Shown here in pieces: positions 26,757 through 35,385 of a stretch of DNA of 64,000 nt. Each line of letters starts with the position of its first letter. Within the stretch, counting starts at the first letter, position 1. The notes under the pieces are model-generated. The model worked only from the letters and a program-made list of their open reading frames with translations, made no database searches and was not told where the DNA came from. The translations under genes were made by a program, and so were the position numbers. The DNA comes from Aliiroseovarius marinus (GTDB lineage: Bacteria > Pseudomonadota > Alphaproteobacteria > Rhodobacterales > Rhodobacteraceae), in the NCBI RefSeq assembly GCF_004360145.1, contig NZ_ML178712.1, positions 228,179 to 292,178 of the forward strand, read 5' to 3'.

Positions 26757-27511
26757 ACCAGCGTGACCGTGGTGCCGCTGCTGTCACACAGCGCGGCACA
26801 GTCCTTGGGTAAAGGCTGATCGGTAAAGATCACGTCCACATCTGCCATACTGCCAATCCGCACGGGCGCCTTGCGCTCGAACTTGCTGTGATCTGCGGCC
26901 AACCACACCTTGTCGCTCTGCGCCATGATGGCGTGGCTGACGCTGACCTCGTGCAGGTCGAAATCCAGCATGTCGCCTGCTGCGTTCAGGGCCGAGCACC
27001 CAATCACCGAGATATCGAAGCGGAACCGGCGGATCAGGTCGGTCGCCAGCTCGCCCACCAGCCCACCATCCGACCGGCGCAGACTGCCACCTGACACAAT
27101 CACCTGCACGTCCGGGTTCGCCGACAGAATCACAGCGATGTTGATGTTGTTCGTCACGACCAGCAGCCCCTTGTGGTGCAAAAGCTCCTGCGCAACGGCT
27201 TCGGTCGTGGTGCCGATGTTCAGGAAGATACAGCAATCGTTCGGAATCTGCCGCGCACAGGCCCGCGCGATGTCGACCTTGGCGGTCTGGTTCAGCTGCC
27301 GCCGCGCGTCATAGCCAATATTCGCGGTCGAGGACGGCAGCACCGCGCCCCCATGCACCCGATCCAGCGCCCCTTCGTCCGACAATTCGGTCAGATCGCG
27401 GCGAATGGTCTGAGGCGTCACCCCCAGAAGCTCGACCAAACGGTCGACCGTCACTTTGCCTTCCCGGCGGGCGAGGTTCAGGATCTCGGATTTTCGCAAG
27501 GTGGTGCTCAT
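26753..27511 (-). CDS. glpR: DeoR/GlpR-family transcriptional repressor
   Basis: The 252-residue regulator has the DeoR helix-turn-helix (ILNLARREGKVTVDRLVELL, TPQTIRRDLTEL, VHGGAV) and the sugar-phosphate sensing domain (NIGTTTEAVAQEL). It faces glpD divergently, so repression of glycerol-3-phosphate oxidation released by glycerol-3-phosphate is likely. No glycerol transport or kinase gene is adjacent. Confidence 0.88.
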   Translation of the reverse strand: MSTTLRKSEILNLARREGKVTVDRLVELLGVTPQTIRRDLTELSDEGALDRVHGGAVLPSSTANIGYDARRQLNQTAKVDIARACARQIPNDCCIFLNIGTTTEAVAQELLHHKGLLVVTNNINIAVILSANPDVQVIVSGGSLRRSDGGLVGELATDLIRRFRFDISVIGCSALNAAGDMLDFDLHEVSVSHAIMAQSDKVWLAADHSKFERKAPVRIGSMADVDVIFTDQPLPKDCAALCDSSGTTVTLV

Positions 27512-27521
27512 CGCGCCCTCA

Positions 27522-27650
27522 TGTTCGTTTTCACGTCATATGACCCGAATTTTGGCCCGAAATCCAGAGTCTCGATCACATTTTCGCAACAAACGAATAT
27601 TTACGAACTCTTGCATCTTCTCTTTGTCATCATTTTCGCGCAGGGTCTGC
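27522..27650. promoter_or_regulatory. glpR-glpD intergenic control region
   Basis: The gap repeats a TTTTCG/CGAAAA-like core: GTTCGTTTTC (27523-27532), ATTTTCGCAAC (27580-27590), AACGAATATTTACGAAC (27592-27608) and CATTTTCGCGC (27631-27641). GlpR operators in other bacteria contain a TTCG core, so these are candidate GlpR sites. The two central ones form an imperfect inverted repeat. Confidence 0.45.
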
Positions 27651-27678
27651 GTAAACGCGACTCACCTGTGGGACCGAA

Positions 27679-29250
27679 ATGCAAAGCGACTTCGACCTTC
27701 TGATCATCGGCGGCGGCATCAATGGCTGCGGCATTGCCCGCGACGCCGCTGGGCGTGGCCTGTCCGTCTGTTTGGCCGAGATGGGGGATATCGGCGGCGC
27801 GACCTCGTCGTCGTCGACCAAGCTGTTTCACGGCGGGCTGCGCTATCTTGAATACTTCGAGGTCCGGCTGGTCCGCGAGGCGTTGAAAGAGCGTGAAACG
27901 CTGCTCAGCGCCATGCCGCATATCTCGTGGCCGATGCGGTTCGTGCTGCCCTATCACCACTCGATGCGGTTCGACAGCTCGACCCCCACGTCGCGGCTGT
28001 TGAACACGGTAATGCCGTGGATGAAGGGCCGTCGCCCCGGGTGGCTCGTGCGGTTGGGGCTGTTTTTGTATGACCATCTGGGCGGGCGGAAAATCCTGCC
28101 CGGCACGACGCGCGTAAACTTGAAGTCCGCGCCAGAAGGGCAACCCCTGAATCCCATGTTCGAAACTGCCTTCGAATATTCGGATTGCTGGGTCGAGGAC
28201 GCCCGACTGGTCGTCCTGAACGCACGCGACGCCGAAGCGCGAGGCGCACAGATCAACCCACGCACCAAGGTCACCAAGGCCGAACCCCAAGATGGCGGGT
28301 GGCGCATCACCCTGACCAACACCAACACGGGCGAGGACCGACAGGTCACCGCGCGCATGCTGGTCAACGCCGCGGGTCCGTGGATTGCCGACGTCTTGGG
28401 CGGCACGATTGGCAGCAACGCAGCCGCCAACATTCGCCTTGTGCGCGGCAGCCATATCATCACCAAGCGTCTGTTTAACCACGACAAATGCTACTTCTTC
28501 CAGGGGCAAGACGGGCGAATCATCTTTGCCATTCCGTATGAAACCGACTTCACTTTGATCGGCACAACCGATGCCGATCATGTGGACGCCGACACGCCCC
28601 CGCGCTGTACGGAAGACGAGCGTGACTATCTGATCCGCTTCATAAACGGGTACTTGAAAGACCCGATTTCCGCCGACGATGTGGTCTGGACCTATTCTGG
28701 AGTCCGTCCGCTGTTCAACGATGGCGAAGGCGCGGCGGCGGCGGCCACGCGCGACTATGTGCTGCGGACGGACACGGTTGGGGACGCCGCAGTTCTGAAC
28801 ATTTTCGGCGGCAAGATCACCACCTATCGTCGCCTTGCCGAAAGCGCGTTGGAAAAGATCGGCACGGTGCTTGGCCTGCAACCTGACAAGTGGACGGCAG
28901 GTGTGCCCCTGCCCGGTGGCGATTTCCCGGTGGATGGGTTCGACGCGCTGGTCGGCGAAGTCAACGCCGCCTACCCCTTTCTGACACCGCGCCACGCAAA
29001 ACGTCTGGTCCGCGCCTATGGGACCGAGGCGCGGGTCATTCTGGGCGAGGCAACATCGCTGGACGGTCTGGGCCAAGACTTCGGCGCCACCCTGACCGAG
29101 GCCGAGCTGCGCTGGCTGATGGAGAGGGAATACGCCCAAAGGGCCGAGGACGTCGTTTGGCGACGCTCGAAATTGGGGCTGCTGTTAAATGCGGATCAAA
29201 TCGCTTCCATTGATGCATGGATGCAGGCCCAACGAAAAACGCCGACCTGA
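27679..29250 (+). CDS. glpD: Aerobic glycerol-3-phosphate dehydrogenase
   Basis: GlpD is a peripheral membrane flavoenzyme that oxidises glycerol-3-phosphate to dihydroxyacetone phosphate and feeds quinone. The 523-residue protein has the FAD-binding IIGGGINGCGIARDAAGRG, the family signature SSSSTKLFHGGLRYLE, LVNAAGPW and the C-terminal FGGKITTYR. The ATG at 27679 lies on the far side of the candidate GlpR operators. A terminator follows, with the stop codon inside its loop. Confidence 0.96.
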   Translation: MQSDFDLLIIGGGINGCGIARDAAGRGLSVCLAEMGDIGGATSSSSTKLFHGGLRYLEYFEVRLVREALKERETLLSAMPHISWPMRFVLPYHHSMRFDSSTPTSRLLNTVMPWMKGRRPGWLVRLGLFLYDHLGGRKILPGTTRVNLKSAPEGQPLNPMFETAFEYSDCWVEDARLVVLNARDAEARGAQINPRTKVTKAEPQDGGWRITLTNTNTGEDRQVTARMLVNAAGPWIADVLGGTIGSNAAANIRLVRGSHIITKRLFNHDKCYFFQGQDGRIIFAIPYETDFTLIGTTDADHVDADTPPRCTEDERDYLIRFINGYLKDPISADDVVWTYSGVRPLFNDGEGAAAAATRDYVLRTDTVGDAAVLNIFGGKITTYRRLAESALEKIGTVLGLQPDKWTAGVPLPGGDFPVDGFDALVGEVNAAYPFLTPRHAKRLVRAYGTEARVILGEATSLDGLGQDFGATLTEAELRWLMEREYAQRAEDVVWRRSKLGLLLNADQIASIDAWMQAQRKTPT

Positions 29251-29263
29251 GGGCCGGCGTTTT
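29236..29263. terminator. Terminator between glpD and fdhA
   Basis: AAAACGCCG (29236-29244) pairs with CGGCGTTTT (29255-29263). The loop contains the glpD TGA. The symmetrical A/T ends would let it stop both convergent transcripts. Confidence 0.8.
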
Positions 29264-29284
29264 CTATCTCTATCTGCGTTCAGA

Positions 29285-32035
29285 TCACTCTGCCGCGATC
29301 TGGGCCGGCACTTCGACCTTCACCGCACAGAACTTCATCTCGGCGATTTTGCCATAGGGGTCCAGCGCCGGGTTGGTCAGCAGGTTCGCTGCGGCTTCCA
29401 CGTAAGCGAAGGGCAGGAAGACCATGTTTTCGGCCACCGCGTAATCCGCCCGCGCCATCACGTCGATGGTGCCGCGACGGGTGGTCAGGCGGACCATATC
29501 GCCGGGCTCCACGCCCATCTCGCGCAGGGTTTTCGGGTTCATCGAACAATTCGCCTCGGGCTCGATCGCGTCCAGCACGGTGGACCGGCGGGTCATGGAC
29601 CCGGTGTGCCAGTGTTCCAGCTGACGGCCCGTGGTCAGAACCATGGGGAATTCGTCATCCGGGGTCTCGGCCGGCGGAATGATCGAGGCCGGGGCAAAGC
29701 GCGCGCGCCCGTTTTCGCGCGGGAATTTATCCCCGAAGACTACGGCTTGACCGGGATCTTCCGGCGACAGCGACGGATAGGTCACGGCGTTCTGATTTTC
29801 CAGACGGTCCCAGCTGATGTTGGCCAGCGACGGCATCACCAGCTCCATCTCAGCATAGATTTGGCTGGGGTGATCATAGGTCCACCCCATACCCATCCGT
29901 TTCGCCAGCTCGGTCGTGATCTGCCAGTCTTCCATCGCCTCACCGGGCGCCGGAACAGCCGGGCGGCACATCTGCACCTGACGGTTGGTGTTCGAGGTCG
30001 TGCCGGTCTTTTCCGCCAGCGCAGCGGCGGGCAGAACCACGTCAGCATAGCCCGCAGTTTCGGTCAGGAAGATATCTTGGCTGACAAGGAACTCCATCCG
30101 GCGCAGCGCTTCGCGGACGTGGTTCACATCCGGGTCGGACATGGCCGGGTTTTCGCCCAGAATATACATGCCCTTGATCTTGCGATCATACACAGCGTCC
30201 ATGATTTCAACGACAGTCAGGCCGGGGTTCGGGTTCAGTTCCTCGACGCCCCAGACGTCACGATACAGCGCCTGAACGCCTTCGTCCTTCACCGACTTAT
30301 AGTCCGGATAGAACATCGGGATCAGGCCCGCGTCCGACGCGCCCTGCACGTTGTTCTGACCGCGCAGCGGGTGCAGACCCGTGCCCGGGCGGCCCACATT
30401 GCCGGTCATCAACGCCAGTGCGATCAGGCAGCGCGAGTTGTCGGTGCCGTGCACGTGCTGGCTGACGCCCATGCCCCAGAAGATCATGCCGTTCTTGCCG
30501 TTCGCAAAGGTGCGGGCGGCGGCGCGCAGCTCGTCCGCGTCGATGCCGCAGATCGGCGCCATGGCTTCCGGCGTGAACGCTTTCAGATGCTCGCGCATCG
30601 CCTCCCAATTCTCGGTGTGCTCGGCGATATAGGCGTCGTCTTGCAGGCCTTCCTCGGCGATCACATGCATGATCGCGTTCAGCATCGACACGTCCGCGCC
30701 GGGCTTAAACTGCAGGCGGTGCGTTGCGAAACGGCCCATGCCCACGCCGCGCGGATCCATCACGATCAGCTTGCCACCGCGCTGGGTGAATTGCTTGAAA
30801 TAGGTCGCCGCAACCGGATGGTTCTCGATCGGGTTCGAGCCGATGACGATCGCCACATCCGCGTTTTCGATTTCATTGAACGTTGCAGTCACGGCGCCCG
30901 AGCCGACGTTCTCCAAAAGCGCCGACACCGACGAGGCGTGGCACAGACGGGTGCAGTGGTCGACGTTGTTGTGGGTAAAGCCCTGACGGATGAACTTCTG
31001 GAACAGGTACGCTTCTTCGTTGGTGCATTTGGCGGAACCAAAACCGGCCACGGCCTCGCCACCATGTTCGTCGCGCAGCTTCATCAGGCCTTTGGCGGCA
31101 ACGTCCAGCGCCTCATCCCACGTGGCTTCGCGGAAGTGGGTCAGCGGGTTGGCCGGGTCCACGTTCATGCCTTTCTCGGCGCCTTCCTTGCGGATCAGCG
31201 GCTTGGTCAGGCGATGTGGGTGGTTGATGTAATCAAAGCCGAAACGGCCCTTCACACATAGACGCCCTTCGTTTGCGGGGCCATTTATGCCCTCGGCATA
31301 GACGACTTTGTCGCCTTTCACCTTCAGGCTGACCTGACAGCCAACGCCACAGAACGGGCAGATGCTTTCGACTTCTTTGTCGAAATCCGAAGTGTCCTGA
31401 ACCTTGGCCGGCATCAAAGCACCAGTCGGGCAGGCCTGCACGCATTCGCCGCACGCCACACAGGTCGAGGCACCCATCGGGTCGGCGATATCAAAGGTCG
31501 GGAAGGCATCGTGGCCGCGACCGGCCATGCCAATCACGTCGTTCACCTGCACTTCACGGCAGGCCCGCACACAGAGGTTACAGGAAATACAGGCGTCCAG
31601 ATTGACGCTCATCGCGACGTGGCTGTCATCCAAAAGCGGAACACGGCCCTCGTCCATCTTCGGGAAGCGGCTTTGCTCGACCCCGTTCAGGTCGGCCATA
31701 TCCCAGAAATGCGAGGCCGCGTCGTGGCGTTCCTCGGGCTGGTCGGCGACCAGAAGCTCGATCACCATTTTACGGGCGGATTTTGCGCGGGCGTTGTCGG
31801 TGGTAACGACCATGCCCTCGGCGGGTTCACGGATACAGGACGCAGCAAGGGTACGCTCGCCCTCGATCTCGATCACGCAGGCGCGGCAGTTGCCATCGGC
31901 GCGCAGGTTGGGCACATCCTTGTGGCACAAATGCGGAATCAGTGTGCCTTCACGCTTGGCCACATCCCAGATGCTTTCGCCTTCGCGGGCCACAACTTCG
32001 CGCCCATCCAGGGTGAATTTGATACCGTCGCTCAT
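29285..32035 (-). CDS. fdhA: NAD-type molybdenum formate dehydrogenase, alpha subunit (FdsA-like)
   Basis: This catalytic subunit oxidises formate to CO2 at a bis-MGD molybdenum site. The 916 residues contain an N-terminal 2Fe-2S domain (C37, C50, C53, C67), two ferredoxin-type clusters (CISCNLCVRAC, CVACGECVQACPTG), the CPFCGVGC cluster, and HCTRLCHASS with the probable molybdenum-ligating Cys. GGAGG lies five bases before the ATG at 32035. In known soluble enzymes it works with FdsB and FdsG (NADH side) and maturation factors FdsC/FdsD; none of these is nearby. Either they lie elsewhere or this subunit uses another electron acceptor. Confidence 0.93.
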   Translation of the reverse strand: MSDGIKFTLDGREVVAREGESIWDVAKREGTLIPHLCHKDVPNLRADGNCRACVIEIEGERTLAASCIREPAEGMVVTTDNARAKSARKMVIELLVADQPEERHDAASHFWDMADLNGVEQSRFPKMDEGRVPLLDDSHVAMSVNLDACISCNLCVRACREVQVNDVIGMAGRGHDAFPTFDIADPMGASTCVACGECVQACPTGALMPAKVQDTSDFDKEVESICPFCGVGCQVSLKVKGDKVVYAEGINGPANEGRLCVKGRFGFDYINHPHRLTKPLIRKEGAEKGMNVDPANPLTHFREATWDEALDVAAKGLMKLRDEHGGEAVAGFGSAKCTNEEAYLFQKFIRQGFTHNNVDHCTRLCHASSVSALLENVGSGAVTATFNEIENADVAIVIGSNPIENHPVAATYFKQFTQRGGKLIVMDPRGVGMGRFATHRLQFKPGADVSMLNAIMHVIAEEGLQDDAYIAEHTENWEAMREHLKAFTPEAMAPICGIDADELRAAARTFANGKNGMIFWGMGVSQHVHGTDNSRCLIALALMTGNVGRPGTGLHPLRGQNNVQGASDAGLIPMFYPDYKSVKDEGVQALYRDVWGVEELNPNPGLTVVEIMDAVYDRKIKGMYILGENPAMSDPDVNHVREALRRMEFLVSQDIFLTETAGYADVVLPAAALAEKTGTTSNTNRQVQMCRPAVPAPGEAMEDWQITTELAKRMGMGWTYDHPSQIYAEMELVMPSLANISWDRLENQNAVTYPSLSPEDPGQAVVFGDKFPRENGRARFAPASIIPPAETPDDEFPMVLTTGRQLEHWHTGSMTRRSTVLDAIEPEANCSMNPKTLREMGVEPGDMVRLTTRRGTIDVMARADYAVAENMVFLPFAYVEAAANLLTNPALDPYGKIAEMKFCAVKVEVPAQIAAE

Positions 32036-32180
32036 CCGTACCTCCGTAATCCGATTCACAGTATAAACCACGGTATCTGCGCCGTCAGTTCGCCATTCCC
32101 GACGCAAGGCATCGTTTTTGCGCCAGCCCCCCTTTCCGAATTGGATCCAATTGTCTAGCAATGGGGCAAAAGGAGCGCAT

Positions 32181-32831
32181 ATGACCACTTTGACGCTGAT
32201 CCGACACGGGCAGGCCAACAACACCGCCACAGACGAAGCAGGCTATGATCGGCTGTCCGATCTGGGCCGTCAGCAGGCGCGCTGGCTGGGCGAACACATG
32301 CGCGACACGGGGCAACGATATGCCCGCGTTTACACGGGCACGCTGACGCGTCACCAGCAAACCGCGCACGAATGGGGTGCCGAGGATTTCACCGCCGACG
32401 CACGGTTGGACGAGGTCCGCTATTTCGACCTGTCCGAGCGGATGCACGCCCAATTCGGCATCCCGCACCCCACCGGGCACGGTGATTTCATCGACCACCT
32501 GCCGCTAACCTTTGCCGCATGGCAGGAAGGCAAGATCGAAGGTGCGCCCGAGACCTTCCACGACTTCCAGACCCGCGTCTCCGAGGTGATTCACGAGATT
32601 GCCGAAAGTGGCGAGGACGCGATTATCTTTACCTCCGGCGGGTTTATCGGCATGGCCACGCGGGTGGTGATGGGGCTGGATCTTGGCCCGTTCACCCGTG
32701 CGATTCTGCCAATCATGAACAGCTCGATCCACCGGATGCGGCTGATGCCTGCTGGTTTGACGCTGACCCAGTTCAACGCGGTTCCACATCTGGAACACAA
32801 AGACCGCCACCACGCGCAGACCCATTTCTAA
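32181..32831 (+). CDS. Histidine phosphatase family protein
   Basis: The 216-residue protein starts with the branch-1 histidine phosphatase motif LIRHGQANN (catalytic His and Arg) and has the second Arg region TGTLTRHQQTAHEW. The expected second catalytic His would be in IIFTSGGFIGMA, where the usual H-G reads SGG, so the motif is altered and catalysis may be weak or different. AGGAGCG precedes the ATG at 32181. It lies 26 bases before the lysine-forming saccharopine dehydrogenase gene and may share its transcript. Confidence 0.85.
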   Translation: MTTLTLIRHGQANNTATDEAGYDRLSDLGRQQARWLGEHMRDTGQRYARVYTGTLTRHQQTAHEWGAEDFTADARLDEVRYFDLSERMHAQFGIPHPTGHGDFIDHLPLTFAAWQEGKIEGAPETFHDFQTRVSEVIHEIAESGEDAIIFTSGGFIGMATRVVMGLDLGPFTRAILPIMNSSIHRMRLMPAGLTLTQFNAVPHLEHKDRHHAQTHF

Positions 32832-32857
32832 GGGCGCATTTCGAAGGAGTTCACCCC

Positions 32858-33913
32858 ATGACACATCTGTGGGTCCGTGCAGAGCAACGTGAAAACGAAG
32901 ACCGGGTTGGCCTGACGCCGGACGGCGCCGCCGCGCTGATCAAGGCGGGCATCCGCGTGACGGTCGAGGAAAGCAGTGTCCGCGCCATCGGCATTGAGGG
33001 CTACAAGGACGCCGGCTGCGAGATCGCTGCGGAAAACAGCTGGCCCGACGCGCCGCTGGACGCGATCATCTTTGGCCTGAAAGAACTGCCCGAAGATGGC
33101 ACCCCCCTGCCCCATCGCCACATCATGTTCGGCCACGCCTTCAAAGGCCAGCACTCGGGCCGCGCGCTTTTGGAGCGCTTCAAGGCGGGCGGCGGGACGC
33201 TCTATGACCTTGAGTATCTGGTGGATGAAACCGGCCGTCGCGTGGCCGCGTTTGGATACTGGGCCGGGTTCGCCGGTGCGGCCGTGACGCTGAAAGCGTG
33301 GGCGGCGCAACAACACGGCAAGCTCTGCGGTCCTGTCGGCGCCTACAAAAACAAAGACGCCATGATGGACGAACTGCGCGCGGAACTGGACGCCACCGGT
33401 GCTGCCCGTCCCAACGCCATCGTCATCGGCGCGCTTGGCCGCGTCGGCACGGGCGCCTCGGACCTGATGGAAGCGATGGGCGTCGCCGTCACCAAATGGG
33501 ACATGGCCGAAACCGCACATGGTGGCCCCTTCCCGGAAATTCTGGACCACGACCTGTTCATCAACTGCATCCTCGCCGGCCCGCAAACCCCAGTCTTCGT
33601 GCCGAAAGATGCCGTTTCCGCCGACCGCAAGCTCACCGCCATTGGCGACGTCGCCTGCGACCCCGACAGCGATTACAACCCGGTGCCGGTCTACAACAAA
33701 GCAACCAGCTGGGACGCGCCCGCCCTGCGCGTGGCGGAAGATCCCATGCTGGACGTGATGGCCATCGACAACTTGCCCTCGATGCTGCCCTTGGAAAGCT
33801 CGATCGACTATGCGGGACAGCTGTTGGCCTCGCTCGAAACCCTGACCGACCTGACATCGGGCGTCTGGGGCCGCGCGGAACAGACCTTCCGTACCCACAT
33901 GAAAGACATCTGA
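32858..33913 (+). CDS. Saccharopine dehydrogenase, NAD+, L-lysine-forming type (LYS1-like)
   Basis: The enzyme interconverts lysine plus 2-oxoglutarate and saccharopine. The 351-residue protein matches the LYS1/alanine-dehydrogenase-like family: RAEQRENEDRVGLTP, MFGHAFKGQHSG, LEYLVDETGRRVAAFGYWAG and the nucleotide-binding VIGALGRVGTGASD. AAGGAG precedes the ATG at 32858; the frame is open earlier without a site. With the LYS9-like gene downstream it forms the two-step saccharopine pathway, here probably for lysine breakdown. Its TGA overlaps the start of the SemiSWEET gene by one base. Confidence 0.9.
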   Translation: MTHLWVRAEQRENEDRVGLTPDGAAALIKAGIRVTVEESSVRAIGIEGYKDAGCEIAAENSWPDAPLDAIIFGLKELPEDGTPLPHRHIMFGHAFKGQHSGRALLERFKAGGGTLYDLEYLVDETGRRVAAFGYWAGFAGAAVTLKAWAAQQHGKLCGPVGAYKNKDAMMDELRAELDATGAARPNAIVIGALGRVGTGASDLMEAMGVAVTKWDMAETAHGGPFPEILDHDLFINCILAGPQTPVFVPKDAVSADRKLTAIGDVACDPDSDYNPVPVYNKATSWDAPALRVAEDPMLDVMAIDNLPSMLPLESSIDYAGQLLASLETLTDLTSGVWGRAEQTFRTHMKDI

Positions 33914-34161
33914 TGGAGACGCTGATCGGCACCCTTGCAGGCATCGTCAGCACGATCTGCTGGCTGCCACAAACCCTGCGCACATGGCGCACGCGGCAGA
34001 CCAAGGATCTGTCGCTGTCGACCAACCTGCTGGTGCTTTTGTCGGTCACGCTCTGGCTTATCTACGGCGTCATGCTGGCCGCGTGGCCCATGGTTGTCGC
34101 CAACGCAATCGCGATTGCTCTGGTCGGCTCGATCATCATCGCGAAACTGAAATTCGGCTGA
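33913..34161 (+). CDS. SemiSWEET/PQ-loop half-transporter
   Basis: The 82-residue protein has three transmembrane helices (about 3-20, 38-58, 60-78) and the PQ motif CWLPQTLRTWRTR at P19-Q20, typical of bacterial SemiSWEETs, which dimerise into a transporter. Known members carry sugars, while PQ-loop relatives in eukaryotes export cationic amino acids. The ATG at 33913 overlaps the stop of the LYS1-like gene (TGATG), so it is translationally coupled to it and followed 13 bases later by the LYS9-like gene. The context suggests lysine or a lysine breakdown product as cargo; this is inference. Confidence 0.9.
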   Translation: METLIGTLAGIVSTICWLPQTLRTWRTRQTKDLSLSTNLLVLLSVTLWLIYGVMLAAWPMVVANAIAIALVGSIIIAKLKFG

Positions 34162-34174
34162 AAGGAGCCCTGTT

Positions 34175-35317
34175 ATGACTATCCACTGGTGTGGCACCGG
34201 CCTGTCGGCCATCCCCGGCCTGCGTCGCCTGATCGAGAACGGGCGCGAGGTGACGGTTTGGAACCGGACCGTCGAAAAAGCGCAAGAGGCCGTGGGCGAC
34301 CTGACCGACGACATCCGCGCATTTTCGCTGGACGCTCTGGCTGACGCGCTGAAGCCCGGCGACATCGCCGTATCGATGCTGCCCGGCGACCTGCACGTCC
34401 CCGTCGCCAAGCTGTGCCTTGAAAACAAAGCACATTTCGTGTCCTCCAGCTATATCGCGCCCGAGATGAAAGCGCTGGACGCGGAGTTCAAAGAGGCCGG
34501 ACTGGCCTGTGTGAATGAAATCGGTCTGGACCCGGGCATCGACCACTTGATGGCCCATTGGTTGGTCGCGGATTACCGCGCCTCGGACGCCTATGACGCG
34601 GCCAATAAGCTGAGCTTCATCAGCTATTGCGGCGGCGTGCCGAAGATCCCGAACCCGTTCCGCTACAAGTTCAGCTGGTCGCCGCTGGGCGTGCTGAAAG
34701 CGCTGCGCTCGCCCTCGAAATCCATCAAAGACGGTGCGCCTTTCGACGTGGCCCGCCCGTGGGACGCGATCAGCGCCTATACCGCGCCGCTGCCCGAGGC
34801 CGAAAGCTTCGAGGTCTACCCGAACCGCGATTCGATCCCCTTTATGGAGGACTACAAGTTCGACCCCGCATGGGACGTCGACCTGTTCGTACGCGGCACC
34901 CTGCGCCTGAACGGTTGGGCCGACGCGTGGAAAGACGTGTTTGCCGAGGTCGAAACGCTGGAAGGCGACGCCGGTGACGCCCGCCTGAAGGAAATGTCCG
35001 ACCAGTTCTGGGACGAGAATTCCTATGACGAAGGCGAACCCGACCGCGTGATCATGTGCGTGGCGCTGAAAGCCGAAAAAGACGGGGCCGAAGTCTATCA
35101 CAAGACCTATGTCATGGACGCGTGGGGCGACGACCGTGGCACCGCCATGGCGCGACTGGTCTCGACCCCTGTGTCGCTGGCCATCGACATGGTGCTGGAC
35201 GGCAAAGCCCCGGCTGGCGTCACCGCCGCCACCGCCGATCCCGAGATGATCGAGACATGGATGGGCCACGTGAACGAGCTGGCGCAGCATGTGGCGGTAG
35301 TGGATCACACCGCCTGA
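34175..35317 (+). CDS. Saccharopine dehydrogenase family protein (LYS9-like)
   Basis: The 380-residue protein has an N-terminal nucleotide-binding segment (MTIHWCGTGLSAIPGLRRLI), SSSYIAPEMKALDAEF and the family signature NEIGLDPGIDHLMAH, followed by the saccharopine-binding domain (GGVPKIPNPFRYKFSWSPLG). It probably splits saccharopine to glutamate and aminoadipate semialdehyde. AAGGAG precedes the ATG. Third gene of the coupled lysine-catabolic set. The Rossmann motif is shortened at the N-terminus (GTGLSAIPGL), which is usual in this subfamily. Confidence 0.9.
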   Translation: MTIHWCGTGLSAIPGLRRLIENGREVTVWNRTVEKAQEAVGDLTDDIRAFSLDALADALKPGDIAVSMLPGDLHVPVAKLCLENKAHFVSSSYIAPEMKALDAEFKEAGLACVNEIGLDPGIDHLMAHWLVADYRASDAYDAANKLSFISYCGGVPKIPNPFRYKFSWSPLGVLKALRSPSKSIKDGAPFDVARPWDAISAYTAPLPEAESFEVYPNRDSIPFMEDYKFDPAWDVDLFVRGTLRLNGWADAWKDVFAEVETLEGDAGDARLKEMSDQFWDENSYDEGEPDRVIMCVALKAEKDGAEVYHKTYVMDAWGDDRGTAMARLVSTPVSLAIDMVLDGKAPAGVTAATADPEMIETWMGHVNELAQHVAVVDHTA

Positions 35318-35385
35318 TCGCGGCGTCGCAAAATGACCAGCATGGCGGTTAAGCCGTGCTAGGCTTCCCCAAAAGGGAGGCCGCC

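Noticed and set aside
29189-31261. 690-codon plus-strand frame opposite fdhA
   Set aside because: It is the complement of a clearly real formate dehydrogenase gene and has the His/Arg/Gln-rich character of an antisense frame.
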